DNA of 64,000 nt from Rhododendron vialii (GCF_030253575.1 NC_080567.1:9944501-10008500), one strand, 5' to 3'. Counted from the first letter of the stretch, positions 23,031-34,786 are shown. The notes: generated from the sequence alone by a model not told the origin. Program-made: numbers and translations.

Positions 23031-24681
23031 TGTAGAGACCCGTATTTAATTTGTTTAATTTTAATGTTGATAATTGAGAAAAATGGGAGAATGTGATGTG
23101 TTTAAAGGATTTGGACTAAAGTGATAGAATTGATTGTGGAAGGGTGCAATGTGTAGTTTGCAAATATATGGGTATATATAGGAGGGTGAGAGAGTAGAGA
23201 ATTATTTTCTCTCATCTCTCATCTCCCTCTCCCGACTCTTCCTCTCTCTCTCGGCTCTCTCCCTCTCTCTCCAAATTTCACCCAAAACACTCAAAACAAC
23301 CTCCAATCTTTCATCTCTACGCGTATTGCGATCTGTATCTCACTGGTTTGAGCTCGGGGAAGTCATATTCTGATCGGATCAAGGTTTTCAGAAAGCTAGG
23401 GCTCATAACTTCTTGGGTTTCGTTCTTCGACCTTGAGGTAGGGATTCTACCTCTCAATATATGTGATAGAAGTGTTTTCCTTACCTAAAATCGCGTCCTT
23501 GATTGTTGTCATTGTTGTTGTAGTTGAAATCCCTGAAATCTACAGAAAATCTGCTCGAACAGGCATCTATATCGATACTACTCTGCTCAGTATTGATACC
23601 AGAATCTCTGGAATGTTTTTAGGCACTATTGTATCGATACTAGTTTGGCTAGTATCTATACAAAAAGGGCTTAGGGACAGATTTTGCTATTTTGTTCCAA
23701 ACTCCATTGTTTTGACCTCCGATCATTTCTAACTTGTTCTAAACATCACCAAATCATCCCATAACATGATTAATCATATACGTTGAGTTCGTGAAGTATT
23801 TTTTCATCCCTCGCCCCTTATTTGGTATAATTTGACGTTGATTTCCATATGGACTTTGATTGAATTGGAATAACACATAACGAGGATATGATACGCTCGG
23901 ACACTTGTTGACATAACGAGTACATTCAGGACCTATCGACGGGTAGGTGCCTGGCAAGGGGTATCGGGATCCCTTAATCGGCCCGGTAGGAGCAAAAGCT
24001 CACATTGATTACATTAGGACCACCCGATGGGTATGGTGCCTGGTAGAGGGTATCGGGATCCCTTAATTTGCCCAGCAGGAGTTTCGGCTCATGACACCTA
24101 TGATGAGAAGACGTTGGACACATGAAAGATGAAAATGGTTCTAGTTGAGTTGCATGGCGTTCACTAAGTTTTCGTTTGGAAATTGTTGAGCCAAAGTTAT
24201 TGATTACCGCATAGTCCTTGTTCTTGTTCCTATTTTGTGTTCTCTCCTGCATTTCTCTCACATATAATGTTAGCGTAGAATTTCCTACTGAGCTAGTGTA
24301 GCTCAAACTTATTATCATTTTCAGGTACTAACACAGGGTAGTAGCGTGCATAGTTGGAATGCTTGGATGTGGAATTATTTTTGAAAGCTACCATTGAGGA
24401 GTTATTTAGTCATCTTAATAAATCTTTTTGGAAGATGTATTTGTAACTCTAATTGTAAATCTTTTGACTATGGAATATTGTAACCATTAACTCATGGATA
24501 TTCAATACTTATGTTAATTTGGGCCTTGGAGCCGAAGATGTAATCTTTTGAAAACTATTGGTTGTTGAAGTATAATTATGGAAATGAAAATGTATAACTC
24601 TTTTGGGGTATTGTATGGATGATCGTGAGATTTTATTTATGAAAACCCTTTATATTTATGTTGAAAATCGAGGATGTGACA
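23031..24681 (+). repeat. 3' LTR of the Tekay element
   Basis: 1651 bp from TGTAGAGACC to ATGTGACA, collinear with the 5' LTR. It carries the same GTATCGATAC cluster (near 23575-23660). It directly follows the short purine-rich tract after the chromodomain stop. Confidence 0.95.
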
Positions 24682-25084
24682 ATTTGTGCTAGGCGAAGAT
24701 AGTCCATGCCGATTGGTGATTCATAAATAGTCATTAGGAAATATCGCTAGGACTTGCTATCCAACGGTATCCGGGTTGATTCGAACAGTTAATCTATAAT
24801 CAAAACATATGTAAGTTACGAGGGGGAAGAGTGGATTCGAAACCCTAGAGCTTTTTCCTATAAACTCTTTTCTACTTTTCTATCGTCTTTAATTTCAGTT
24901 CAATAGTTTTAAGAAACCACCAATCAATCTTTTTCTCGAATTAACTTAGGAATTATTTGAAATTTTTGTAACTCAGCCTTATAATCTCTGTGGAGCAATA
25001 CTCGGAATACTTACCACTATTTGTTTGAGTAGTAGTAATTGCTTCGTTTTATTAATTATTTTTGATACGGTAATGACACGGTCA
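24682..25084 (+). mobile_element. Older LTR-like sequence, right part
   Basis: Continuation of the stretch left of the Tekay element. The words CTCTGTGGAGCAATACTCGG and GTAATTGCTTCGTTTT resemble the end of an Athila-type LTR. No coding sequence. The 277-bp direct repeat begins straight after it. Confidence 0.4.
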
Positions 25085-25357
25085 ATTATGTGGAAGAATA
25101 CTACGGGAAATAGGCATATTTGTTTTGATTGGAATGTGCCTACTAAAATTCTACAAGTGATAGTCGGTGTTAAATTTGTTTTTGTTTTTTCTAAAAATCA
25201 ATAAGCTCTCGGAATTTCTATCACAAAATTATTGAGTCCTAACTCCACTATTGGAGCTGGCCTCGGGGATTGAATTTGACCCAAAAAAAATAGTAAGTGC
25301 TCTTATTCTACTAAAAGATCTAACATAATTGATTTATGCTTTTACTAAAAGATATGA
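25085..25357 (+). repeat. 277-bp direct repeat, right copy
   Basis: Right-hand partner of 15213-15489, 273 bp here. Similarity begins at ATTATGTGG and stops after AAAGATATGA in both copies. Confidence 0.8.
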
Positions 25358-26150
25358 CATAAAAGATTCATGCAATAGTCTGAAAGTAGCGGCAAAATGA
25401 AGATTAGTTACCAAACCCCAGTTTTCAAGAATCTTTTGAGTTTACTTCAATTTTAAATTATAGCGGAATTAGTTTATTTGTGAATGACTTACTGTCTTCT
25501 AAAAAGATTAATTACTTCAACATTTTTATATAGCAAAATTAGATAAATCATGAGCAAACCTAAATCGAAAAAGGGTAATAAGACACCAACAAACAAGCAC
25601 AATAAATGCACAAAGTCCTATCATGCCATCACTAATCTACATATAAAAAAACAAAAAAACAAAGCTAAAAATACTAGAAGAAAATATAAGGCGGTTCCGT
25701 GATAAAGAAACCAAACCAGCGAACATCAGATTGTTGCATAGTAAACCTCTTCTTTGGACTTTTTAAATTGTTCACACAATAAAAAACACATCGAATGCAA
25801 TTGGCCACAGAATAGTCTATTATACTCAGAATATTCGGGCCAATTGGTCATAATTTTACACTATTTTGGTTTCTCTCCGCAACATCTTGAGCATTTTGTG
25901 TCTCGGTGAGATTGAGCGCCCAGTTCAATTATTTGATATTTCCGAACATTCTTAATAGGAGTTACCACCATTAAACACCAACAGAAGAATTGGCGAGATA
26001 AATTAGTTGCTCAAAAGGAGAACTTGTGCCATGCGCCTGCGAATGCACAAATTCTTCCACCAGAGCCATACAACAGCATATAAGGAAGACAAAAAACAAT
26101 TTAAAAAGGGAAGTTAAGTATGCACAAATGCTCAAAAGGGAAGTGCTACA
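25358..26150. other. Unassigned intergenic stretch
   Basis: AT-rich, without a recognisable domain, RNA gene or repeat structure. Short open frames near 25970-26240 look like chance. Confidence 0.5.
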
Positions 26151-26410
26151 ATACACACCCCTTATTTGGGTGTGTATCATATGCACCCTTATTAAAATAC
26201 ACCAAAATGTTATGAATCCCAAAATGTTACGAATCTATTGCTAAAAAGTTACGAATCATATTGTTGAAAAGTTACGAATTTTTAGTATAAAAGTTACGAT
26301 ACGAAATAAAATGTTATGAATGACCGGTCCTACAAGTAATTTTTTATGAGGTGGCACAATATGAACCACACAATAGGTGCATATGATACACACCTTAAAG
26401 GGGTGTGTAT
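26151..26410. mobile_element. MITE with ~37-bp terminal inverted repeats that are themselves hairpins
   Basis: The left end ATACACACCCCTTATTTGGG continues with TGTGTATCATATGCACC; the right end is its near-perfect complement. Each terminal repeat contains an ACACACC/GGTGTGT inverted pair. The interior has four degenerate direct repeats of an AAAATGTTACGAAT-like word (26210-26310). No clear target duplication, and no coding sequence. Confidence 0.8.
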
Positions 26411-27035
26411 CGAAGACTTTCCCAACAAAGAAATCCTAATTATTTGTTTCACTAATCAAATGGACATTAAGCGTTGCGGGTCCAAAAAACTCAAAAAGTG
26501 GTTTCCATGTCATGGCTGATGTGGTTCAATGGACTTGCTCGATCCCAGTCCACCTCAGCGTCCTGCATACGCATTCCCTGTACTCTTTCAATAAATTTTC
26601 CAGTCAGCTTAACTAAAGGTGTGATTAGCCTAAATTAACTTTCATAGAGAAAATGAGTATCATTGATTCGGTCAGAAGACGAGAGAAATCGAAAAACTGT
26701 CACAAACATAGACCGGAGTCGACGGAAGTCAGCATAGCAAAAACGGTGGATAAAAGCTACTGGAAGTTGTCTTTTTTATATATTTTTGTCTTTAGTGAAC
26801 TTTCAATCATAATTTTATACTTTGTCCATTTCTCCCATCGAGACAAATAGTTAACTCCATAAATTTGACACGTATTTGACAAAAAATTTAAAGAATTATT
26901 TAAATAAATGTTGGCAATAATAACCCAAAAGTTAGTCCAAATACACCTTAAATCCTCATTGGAGATAGTTTGGTTCTGTAAACATTCCTCGAATTAGTAC
27001 TTTTGTCACGTCTTTAATTTTCAACATAAATAGTA
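26411..27035. other. Unassigned intergenic stretch
   Basis: No domain or repeat that I recognise. It lies between two MITEs. Confidence 0.5.
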
Positions 27036-27249
27036 CTCCTTCCGTCTCAAATTCTTTGTCCGGTCCGCAAACGGAGTGTTAAAAATAATACAATTTTTGC
27101 AAGAAAAAATCAAAAGTTTTTCAACAACTTACTAGATATCAATGAGTATTTTTAATTTGTGAAAAAAGTTTGAATTTTTTCTTGAAAAAATTGCATTATT
27201 TTTAACACTCCGTTTTGCGGACCAGACAAAGAATTTGGGACAGAGGGAG
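27036..27249. mobile_element. Stowaway-like (Tc1/mariner) MITE 1
   Basis: 214 bp with terminal inverted repeats of about 70 bp: CTCCTTCCGTCTCAAATTC on the left and its near-complement GGGACAGAGGGAG on the right, flanked by TA at 27034-27035 and 27250-27251. The CTCCCTCCGTC end type and TA target are those of Stowaway elements. Confidence 0.9.
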
Positions 27250-27368
27250 TAATAACTTTAGATAATTAAAATCTTCACAACAATATATATAATATCCCCA
27301 AAAGATGGTTCAATCCCCAAATTAACAAGCTTGACCAACAGTTACATAGTTCGAAACAAAAAACATTA

Positions 27369-27640
27369 CTCCCTCCGTCCCTTTTTTTGTGTCCAGTATA
27401 CCATTTTGGGCTGTCTCTTAATAAGTGTCTATTTTGTAAAGTTATGAGGGTAAAAGTTGGTGTATTGTCTATTTTGTCCCTAAAAGTAGATTTTATTTTG
27501 AAAAGTTAGTGAGTAAAAGTGTAATGATGATGGGTAAGTAGGGAAAGTGGAAGAAAAAGTTGATGTGAAATGTGTAATGATTATGTCTTTTTAATAAGTT
27601 GGAGTTACGAAGCAAAACACTTAAAAAGGGACGGAGGGAG
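27369..27640. mobile_element. Stowaway-like MITE 2
   Basis: 272 bp with ends CTCCCTCCGTCCCTTTTT and AAAAAGGGACGGAGGGAG, flanked by TA at 27367-27368 and 27641-27642. Family differs inside from MITE 1. The two lie only about 120 bp apart. Confidence 0.9.
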
Positions 27641-27642
27641 TA

Positions 27643-28431
27643 CAATTTATTTATACAAAGATACATGGGTAGCTCCCAAAAACAGCTTAAACAGTGATGC
27701 TAGCATGCACACCAAGCACTCCATGTCAGTGTCCCTGTGATGTACCTAAAAATGATATGGTGAGTTACACTAACCCAGTAGAGAATTCTATACTCAAACT
27801 ATATGAAATTGCATTGAAGTATGCACCAAGAGTAAATGAATTTTAATAAGCAAACATAAGAAATATGGGTTTATCACAACAGGCAGGCAAACCACGGCCA
27901 AAGTGTTCTAGACGTCTTATATGTGTTCCTAACAGTTCACATGTCAAACTAGAAACATTAATAAAACTCACATCAATCTAAAGAAATCTACAATAGGTTC
28001 TCAACCATTTCATTACTTCTCGTATGAATACTTCAATCTATCTCAATTTCGCTTTGTCGATTATCAAAACCCTTTCCCATAAAACTTTCCTTTTTGATTT
28101 GCAAAATGATGTGGAGAAACACAAAACCAATACAGGTCAAGCTCCGTTGATTCGAGCTTGAATACTGGAGTCCGTTGGTTTGTGCCCAAATACCGAAGTA
28201 CGTTGATTCGCTCATGAATACCAGAGGATTTTTAATAAAAATCCTTTTCCTTTTAAAACCTCGATAAATTCAACCATTTATCCCTTTTTTGCTAATCGCA
28301 CATTAATCCTTATATCATCATTTCCTGTTTCGCTGGGTTTCATGCGTTTTTCGATCATCTCACTGAACGGTGATACCCATTCATTCTCGTTTTCCGGTCA
28401 TCTCATCGAGTGGTGATACTCGTTCAGTTCC
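27643..28431. other. Unassigned stretch, partly a short tandem repeat
   Basis: Near 28135-28220 a ~32-bp word around GTTGATTCGAGCTTGAATAC repeats about three times. Near 28320-28430 a ~50-bp word around CATCTCATCGAGTGGTGATAC repeats; a further copy is right of the solo LTR, at 30886-30920, so this was one array before that insertion. It probably belongs to an LTR related to the Tekay family that ends at 32112. Confidence 0.5.
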
Positions 28432-29086
28432 TGTAACGCCCCGATTTCTCAAGGAATTTCGGAAGCATTAACCCTAAAATACACTGAATTTTACAAACTA
28501 TTAGGCCCCTATTTATCCTTATACAAAAATTACAATTTCAAAATAATACAAAAATCTATGTAACAAAAGCAACTCCAGAGCGATTCTAGTTTTGACACGA
28601 AATTCCAAGCAATGTTGGCCCAGACTCCGTTTCAGGGGTCCCACCTGTATCAACTGCTCAACTGTGGAATCCTGCACACTCTGGCAAATTGAACGCCGAA
28701 GCAAACGATTTGCCAGGATACAAACGTATCCTGAGTGATAATTCACTAAGTAGAAATCCTAAAACCCAATAGCACAATATGCAGATCAACAATATAATAA
28801 TTTATAATACACCGAAGGTACAAAGTAATAGCACATCGTCTTTTTCTTTACTATCCATCATCTTACATGTAATCTAAGGATTCTCTCCGCGAGATCCTTT
28901 CCTCCCACATCCACTAAATACAATCGTCTCATGGGTCCACCATTCCTCTTGCTTGTCCTGCACCAGGGTCCTAGGTGAGCGCATCTAAGTTATGTACCGA
29001 GTATGTTCTCACTTAAGACCATAACAGGAGGATCGAGTCATCCCATGACGTATCGTACATTAGGGTCGGACATCCACTACCCCATG

Positions 29087-29240
29087 CTAACTATAACCAT
29101 CTCATGGGACCCATTCTCTTTCTCCAAGAGAAACTTCCCATGACGTATCATACATTAACGTCTCACTAACTATAACCGTCTCATGAGACCCATTCTCTTC
29201 CTCGAAGAGAAACTTCCCATGACGTATCATACGTTAGCGT
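29087..29240. repeat. 79-bp tandem repeat in LTR family C
   Basis: The word CTAACTATAACC and the following CCCATTCTCTT...CCATGACGTATCAT block recur with a period of 79 bp (starts 29087 and 29166). A partial earlier copy is at 29038-29055. Confidence 0.7.
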
Positions 29241-30305
29241 CACAACACCGGGCCCCTCAGGTAACCCATTTCAACACAGGGCCCCATAGGTTACCCTTGC
29301 CATCACCATGGCTCAAATCACAATCCACACAATCACACTTCCAACACTTTATCAATTTTCATTTACTTAACATCGTCTACATGAGTCACTACTCGTAACC
29401 ACCCAGAGAACCTATTTGTCCAATCTACAGCCACAACAAAATATCACATGGTTCAACATTTCAACTAAAAGTACTAACAACACATAACCATGCGATAAAA
29501 TTAATCATGTCATAGAATTTATCATGCGAGTAACAAAATAATATTCAGTCAAACAATTAATTACTACACTTAAAATTAAGTCTATTTCTCTCATTTAGAA
29601 ATTTTATAAAACATTTCTACTATTTATACATTTTTCTTTAACTATCATATTATTCATAGATTTTACAAACAAATTTTTATTGGAAAATACTTATTGCTAA
29701 ATTTAGTATTTACTAACTATATTAAATATTAATATGAGATTTTTATAACAACAAAATTATGCGAGGCTATTCTAGTCAATATTTATTAGAGTTAAAGATT
29801 AACTAATATATAATCTAAAATATTTCTTGTTTACAATCTAAATAAATTTTTACTAATAAAATATTCTTGTTAATATTTCATAAATATTTATCTACTCCAA
29901 TAATTTATTAACCACGTAAACGTCCACTCAAATACAAATTAACAATGCAACATCAATAATAATTTCACAATCAAACATTTGTTAAACGATCATAAATTTT
30001 CACATGGTATAACACTAATCATTCCAGCACAATCGGACTGAATTTTAATATAAACAGGACTAAAAATAAATTAACAATTTAACAGCAAGTCATCATCTTC
30101 AATAAACTTTAAATCTAAGTAACTCCATTAAAATGCAAATTAAGGTTTCGGGTTTCCAGAAAACTACCTCAAACGCGATTCTAAGTTCGGATAAGTGTTG
30201 TACGGTGTCCGTAGATCGCCATGGTGGTTTTGAAATCTCGGGGCAGCGTCCGGCGGCACTCTGATAGGGCCCGCAGCAGCGGTGTGCACACACCTATGGC
30301 CACAA

Positions 30306-30343
<38 letters not shown>
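30306..30343. repeat. CT microsatellite
   Basis: A run of CT dinucleotides with one TTT interruption, inside the solo LTR. On the minus strand it reads GA and may mark the leader of that LTR. Confidence 0.9.
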
Positions 30344-30869
30344 AGACTCAACAATAGAATTGGGAGTGAAATAATATACTAGTGTTCAATTTTTGGATTT
30401 ATGTGGGTATGTATAATGAGAGAACATAAGGTAGTGAGAAGGTGAGATGATAAGTGTAGAAGTGGTGGAATGAGGAAGGAGAGTGATACTGATAATGATA
30501 AAAAGATGGGGGACAAGTGCCACATTTGGAGGGTTTTCAATTCAAATGTATGTGAACGCATGTATGTACATGGTGAGAATGTATCTGGACACTTTTATGT
30601 ATAGGATGAGAGATAGAGAAGTGGAGAGTTAGTTTGAATAGAGTTCTACTTAGGGTTTAGATAGGAAAGATAAGAGATGAATATGAATCACTGATTCCCT
30701 GTATATCTAAAGTTTAAATACATATCTTATACAATAGTGCAAATAATATCAATTGTACACATAATAATATATTTTAATTATTCAATCTAATTAATTATTG
30801 AATTAGAAATTTAACAATATAAATTTGTATTAAAAAAATTGGGTCAAAAATCCGGGTCGTTACAGTTCC

Positions 30870-32112
30870 AGTCCGATCATCTCACCATTTTGGTCGTTTC
30901 ACCGAATAGTGATACTCGTTCGTGTCAAATCTCGTTATCGATATGCCACAAGATCTCGTTATATCCATATGCCAATTGGTCATTCACATTCAATGCATTG
31001 CAAACAATCAACCATATCATAACATCAACTAATAAATAAGTACATGCCTTTTCCCTAAGTATATCACCACATCCTACATAACGAACTAAACCCATACGTA
31101 ACTTTACAATACACTACCCATTAGTTTCTTTGCTTGAACTTCATGGAACGTGTGCCAAGGGAATTTTGAAAGATTCGACGAATCGTGAGGACACAAATTA
31201 CTACGATACCATTTGAACCATTAGACAGGCCCACGTCAACTAAATATTACAACTTAATATTTACAAACAACTTAACGGTACGGTTTCCATTTACTATTAC
31301 ACTAGGATTACGTTTATCAAGTGTCAAAGGGATGAGAACGACCAACGAGTCATTTGGAGACGAACGATCGTGTTTGGAAGTAATTTAAACGTGTTTTGAG
31401 TGTGTTAGAAATGATCGGAAGTCAATGCAATCGAGAAGGGGTCAGCATGAGCAAAACTACCCCTAAGAGGCCTGGTACGATACCTCAAAAAGGAGGTATC
31501 GATACCCCCAAGCCTGTTCGTCCAGGAGACAGATTGGTATTGATACCTAGCAGTTTCGAGCAGAAAATTTTCAGATTGGACAGAAACACAAAACCCAGCT
31601 CAAACCACGAAACAAAGCATGATTTAGGTACATAATCATAACATAAACACATCACTTGAGCAAGAAATCCCTACCTTGAAAGCTAGAAGCACAAATCCAA
31701 GCTTGAGCAAGCCCTACACTCCAAAAACTTCGAAACCAACCGAAATATGCCTCACCAAGCTTGTTCTGACGAAACCCACGATTGAGGACCCTTGAGGACG
31801 ATGATTTGGTGAAGGATCTTGGTGAGTTTTGGACTTGGAGTGGATTTTTGAGTGAGAAAGTGAGAGAGAGAAGAGAGCCGATGGAGAGAGAGACCAGATG
31901 TCGGGAGGGATAGAGGGAGAAGGGAGTTGGGATTTTAATTTCCTACACACACACCTATATATACAAGCTCCAACACAAATCACACTTGCACGCCTTTCGA
32001 TAACAATCCTATCACGTTGACCCCAAATCACATAAACACATATTTCACATTTAATCCACATTTTGCATTGATATAATATTCGGATAATTGAGATTTAAGA
32101 CGGGTCTCTACA
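30870..32112 (-). mobile_element. LTR related to the Tekay LTR, minus orientation
   Basis: Read on the minus strand it starts TGTAGAGACCCG at 32112, has a TATATATAGG box (31957-31966 on the minus strand), then a pyrimidine-rich CTCTC leader, a GGTATCGATACC cluster (31485-31555) and the word TCCGATCATTTCTAAC (31407 region) that also occurs in the Tekay LTRs. The low-coordinate end is not seen; the region is cut by the solo LTR at 28432-30864. I infer a diverged member of the same family. Confidence 0.6.
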
Positions 32113-32257
32113 AATATGGTTGAGAGGTGTGTGAATAGACCACATATTCCAGTGAACCTCTATCCACATTTTGAATCCAGAGACCAAATCTTGACATCGT
32201 GTTGCGGTTCCTCGATTATACATTGATCCCAAAACGAGTAGGGAGCCAGGTTATATA

Positions 32258-32664
32258 CAGAAATCCTATTGGTACCGACGGGTACCATAGGGAAAATGTA
32301 CCGACGGCCGCCGGACGGCCGTCTCCGGCCACCGGACGGCCGATCCGAGCCGTCCAAAAATTTTAAAAAATAAAATCGAGTGGGCCTACGCGAGAATCAA
32401 TGGCATCCGAGGTGTGTAGGGTACTTGATCCGAGCACCCATTTTTCGTGTATATTTGTATATACGTGTATATACACGAAAAAGGGGTGCTCGGATCAAGT
32501 ACTCTACACACCTCGGATGCCATTGATTCCCGCGTAGGCCCACTCGGTTTTATTTTTTAAAATTTTTGGACGGCTCGGATCGGCCGTCCGGTGGCCGGAG
32601 ACGGCCGTCCGGTGGCCGTCGGTACATTTTCCCTATGGTACCGTCGGTACCAATAGCACTACTC
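32258..32664. mobile_element. Mutator-like MITE, almost one long hairpin, 9-bp target duplication
   Basis: 407 bp flanked by ggttatata at 32249-32257 and 32665-32673. Arms 32266 to about 32455 and 32468-32656 are near-perfect complements, with a short AT loop (TTTGTATATACGTG). The outermost 8 bases on each side pair less well. The G+C-rich arms hold a GGCCGTCCGGTGGCCG block. The same 26-codon peptide (starts MDGSDRPSGGRR) is read from both strands, at 32357 minus and 32566 plus, which is a shadow of the palindrome, not a gene. Confidence 0.9.
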
Positions 32665-33513
32665 GGTTATATATTGGATTCATCCAACACAATATGTCAG
32701 ACAGTGCGTCAACCCACTAGCAAGAAAGTACCAAGTGAAACATGCTAGTTGACAAGGACACAAGGCCGGCCCAAAACATTTTGGGGCCCTAGGCTGTGTT
32801 GTAAAATGGAGTAATTATCTACAGAGTCCATGTGGTGTTGTACGGCGGGTAGTGATTCGGGGTAGTTCGTGTATGAAATTTTTTGCCGCAAGTACTTCGA
32901 AACTCAGGAGCTATGCCGAGTTTCGTTGGAATGTTAATATAAAGTGGTCAATGAGGCTCAAAGTCGCACAATTCAGGCTGCAAGGCAGGCTATTACCGTC
33001 GGGTTATAATTTTGATGTGTACTTGATGATACTTACTATGTCTTCCGAAAGGGGTTCAATTTTGGACCCAAAAACAGGGGTGTCTAGGCTGTCCCTTGGT
33101 GGGATATGCCCGGGGCCGACTGGCCTGACTCTGCGTTTTCAATTGATTTTAGTAACAACTTATTAAACTATATCAAGATTTCATGGCTAAAGTTATAAAG
33201 TTGGTAACAAAGCGATGTTAATATATCTCTCCAATTGATAGCTGGTAGGGAAAATGATTGTAATGCTAAACAGTATAAGATGGGAGTTTCCTTTACAGCT
33301 TCCCACAAGCAGCATATATTAGTATTGGTTTTATTTGTCACGAATTTACGGTTTTGTGATCATTACAGCAAGTGGGAACAGATGCCTAAACTGAAGTCCT
33401 TGATAAATTTGGTGCAAAAGCACCTAACTGATCCCTCCAGTAGAATACTTCAATGTCATACCATTGAATATTCTCGTTCAAACTTTTACTAAGCCGTTGG
33501 TTTGTTTCAAACC

Positions 33514-33516
<3 letters not shown>
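32665..33516. other. Unassigned stretch, possible transposon end
   Basis: AGGCCGGCCC and TTTTGGGGCCCTAGGC (32762-32794) resemble the ends of hAT-like elements in plants, but I cannot find the partner. 32820-33170 and onward have no recognisable domain. Confidence 0.3.

Positions 33517-33550
<34 letters not shown>
33517..33550. repeat. CT microsatellite
   Basis: Seventeen or so CT units in a row. Confidence 0.9.
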
Positions 33551-33553
<3 letters not shown>

Positions 33554-34488
33554 CCTCCTGTTGGGTAAGTCATGGTCAATCATCAATTTCACCAGTCACA
33601 GCCTGGTCCAAGGCGGTTATCCCTTTCAAATTGGACAAGGAATTGAAATATACGTTAAGTTAAATTTCCATCTTTGCTTATCAAAAAATATACAGACACA
33701 AACTCCCTTCACATTAAATAGGAAATTGAAAGTGCAAACAAGAGAACACTAAGATTTACATGGTTTACCCAATCAGCGTAGCGTCCACAGTTGCTAGAAC
33801 ACTAAGATTTACATGGTTATTTCTCTATGATAAAAAAACTATACAAGAGTTGCATCATCAATGCCCTAACATAGAGTATCTACTTGGATCCATGACATGA
33901 ACAAGACTCCGGGCCTTGGCAATAACTTGTATAGTCACACATGGTTTGGTGACTGTGAAGAAGTTGTACTTCGAGTCTTTTGGTCGACGTTTGAAGGGTC
34001 TCATTCATGACCACATCCTTCTAGCTCGGACTTCCAATTGTGCCATGAGTAGGTTTTGCAATCCAACTATAGCTCAAGCCCATCGTAAGGGAGTATATGT
34101 AGAATCGTAAATTCACCGTCCACGTGTGCGATGCCCTGGCCCTCTTGTCCAGTTCCCAAGTGGGTTGGGATCCTTAATTTGGTCGTGGCTGGGGAGAATC
34201 GTCACAACCTGGTCAGCCTCCTCGGCTCCTCCTAACTTTTTTGTTAAGCAATACATATAAAAGAGATAAACCGATAGGGATAACCAATAAGTAAAAACAA
34301 TAGTATAGACGAAAATAACATGGAATTTTTAGGCAACGTATATCCAACGGCACTTTCCAAGTGGATTACTACAACTCTTTGATTTGATGACAATTTGCTA
34401 AGCAGGTACAGAAACTTTAATACTTGGTGAGGGAATAAATAAACAATTCGAGGGAAGATCAGAAAATAGTTTTCAAACACTTGCCATA
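33551..34488. other. Unassigned intergenic stretch
   Basis: AT-rich with a duplicated AACACTAAGATTTACATGGT word (33747 and 33799). Open frames show no domain. It is the distal upstream flank of the expansin-like gene. Confidence 0.4.
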
Positions 34489-34647
34489 CCCCCTCCATCC
34501 CTGAATAAACGTACGTCCAGCCCGCAACTCTAAGCCTTTAAAAAGATGTAATTTTTTTGTTAAAAAATTCGAACTTTTTTCATCACTTAAAAGATCATCT
34601 TTTAGAGGCCTAAGTTTGCGATCCGGACATTTATTTAAGGACTGAGG
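34489..34647. mobile_element. Stowaway-like MITE 3 upstream of the expansin-like gene
   Basis: 159 bp with ends CCCCTCCATCCCTGAATAAACG and a degenerate complement AGGACTGAGG, flanked by TA at 34487-34488 and 34648-34649. It ends about 240 bp before the start codon of the gene, within its promoter region. Confidence 0.75.
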
Positions 34648-34786
34648 TAGTTGTTATTCTTTGGTCTAAGAAGGTTGCTAGAGGAGACAAATGTAATTAA
34701 ACACAGAATGTCAAAAGCCATAATGATAATAAGTTTTACCAAACTCAAGGTGGTGATCAGGTGGAAATTACAACTACGTATTTCGG

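Larger units (their letters stand above)
16180..24681 (+). mobile_element. Nearly full-length Tekay/Del-type Gypsy chromovirus
   Basis: The element has two LTRs (16180-17824 and 23031-24681), a TGGTATCAAAGC primer binding site at 17828-17839, gag with two zinc knuckles, and pol in the Gypsy order protease, reverse transcriptase, RNase H, integrase, with a chromodomain at the C-terminus. The flanking pentamers are attcg (16175-16179) and atttg (24682-24686), a target duplication with one C-to-T change. The short purine-rich run before the 3' LTR fits a polypurine tract. Stops and a frameshift make it non-autonomous now, but LTR similarity is high, so it is fairly young. Confidence 0.95.
28432..30864. 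mobile_element. Solo LTR (family C) with exact gttcc target duplication
   Basis: Starts TGTAACGCCCCG and ends GGGTCGTTACA, 2433 bp, flanked by gttcc at 28427-28431 and 30865-30869. Its complement starts TGTAACGACCCGG, the usual start of Tekay-like LTRs, so the minus strand is the likely sense, but this is not certain. It contains a 79-bp tandem repeat (29087-29240) and a CT microsatellite (30306-30343). No retroelement domain. It is inserted inside another repeat. Confidence 0.9.

Noticed and set aside
32160..32748. Identical 26-residue peptide on both strands as a real duplicated gene
   Set aside because: It is the automatic result of the perfect inverted repeat of the MITE; no other gene features.
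33916..34110. 64-codon ORF upstream of EXLB as a gene
   Set aside because: No recognisable domain and no supporting structure.
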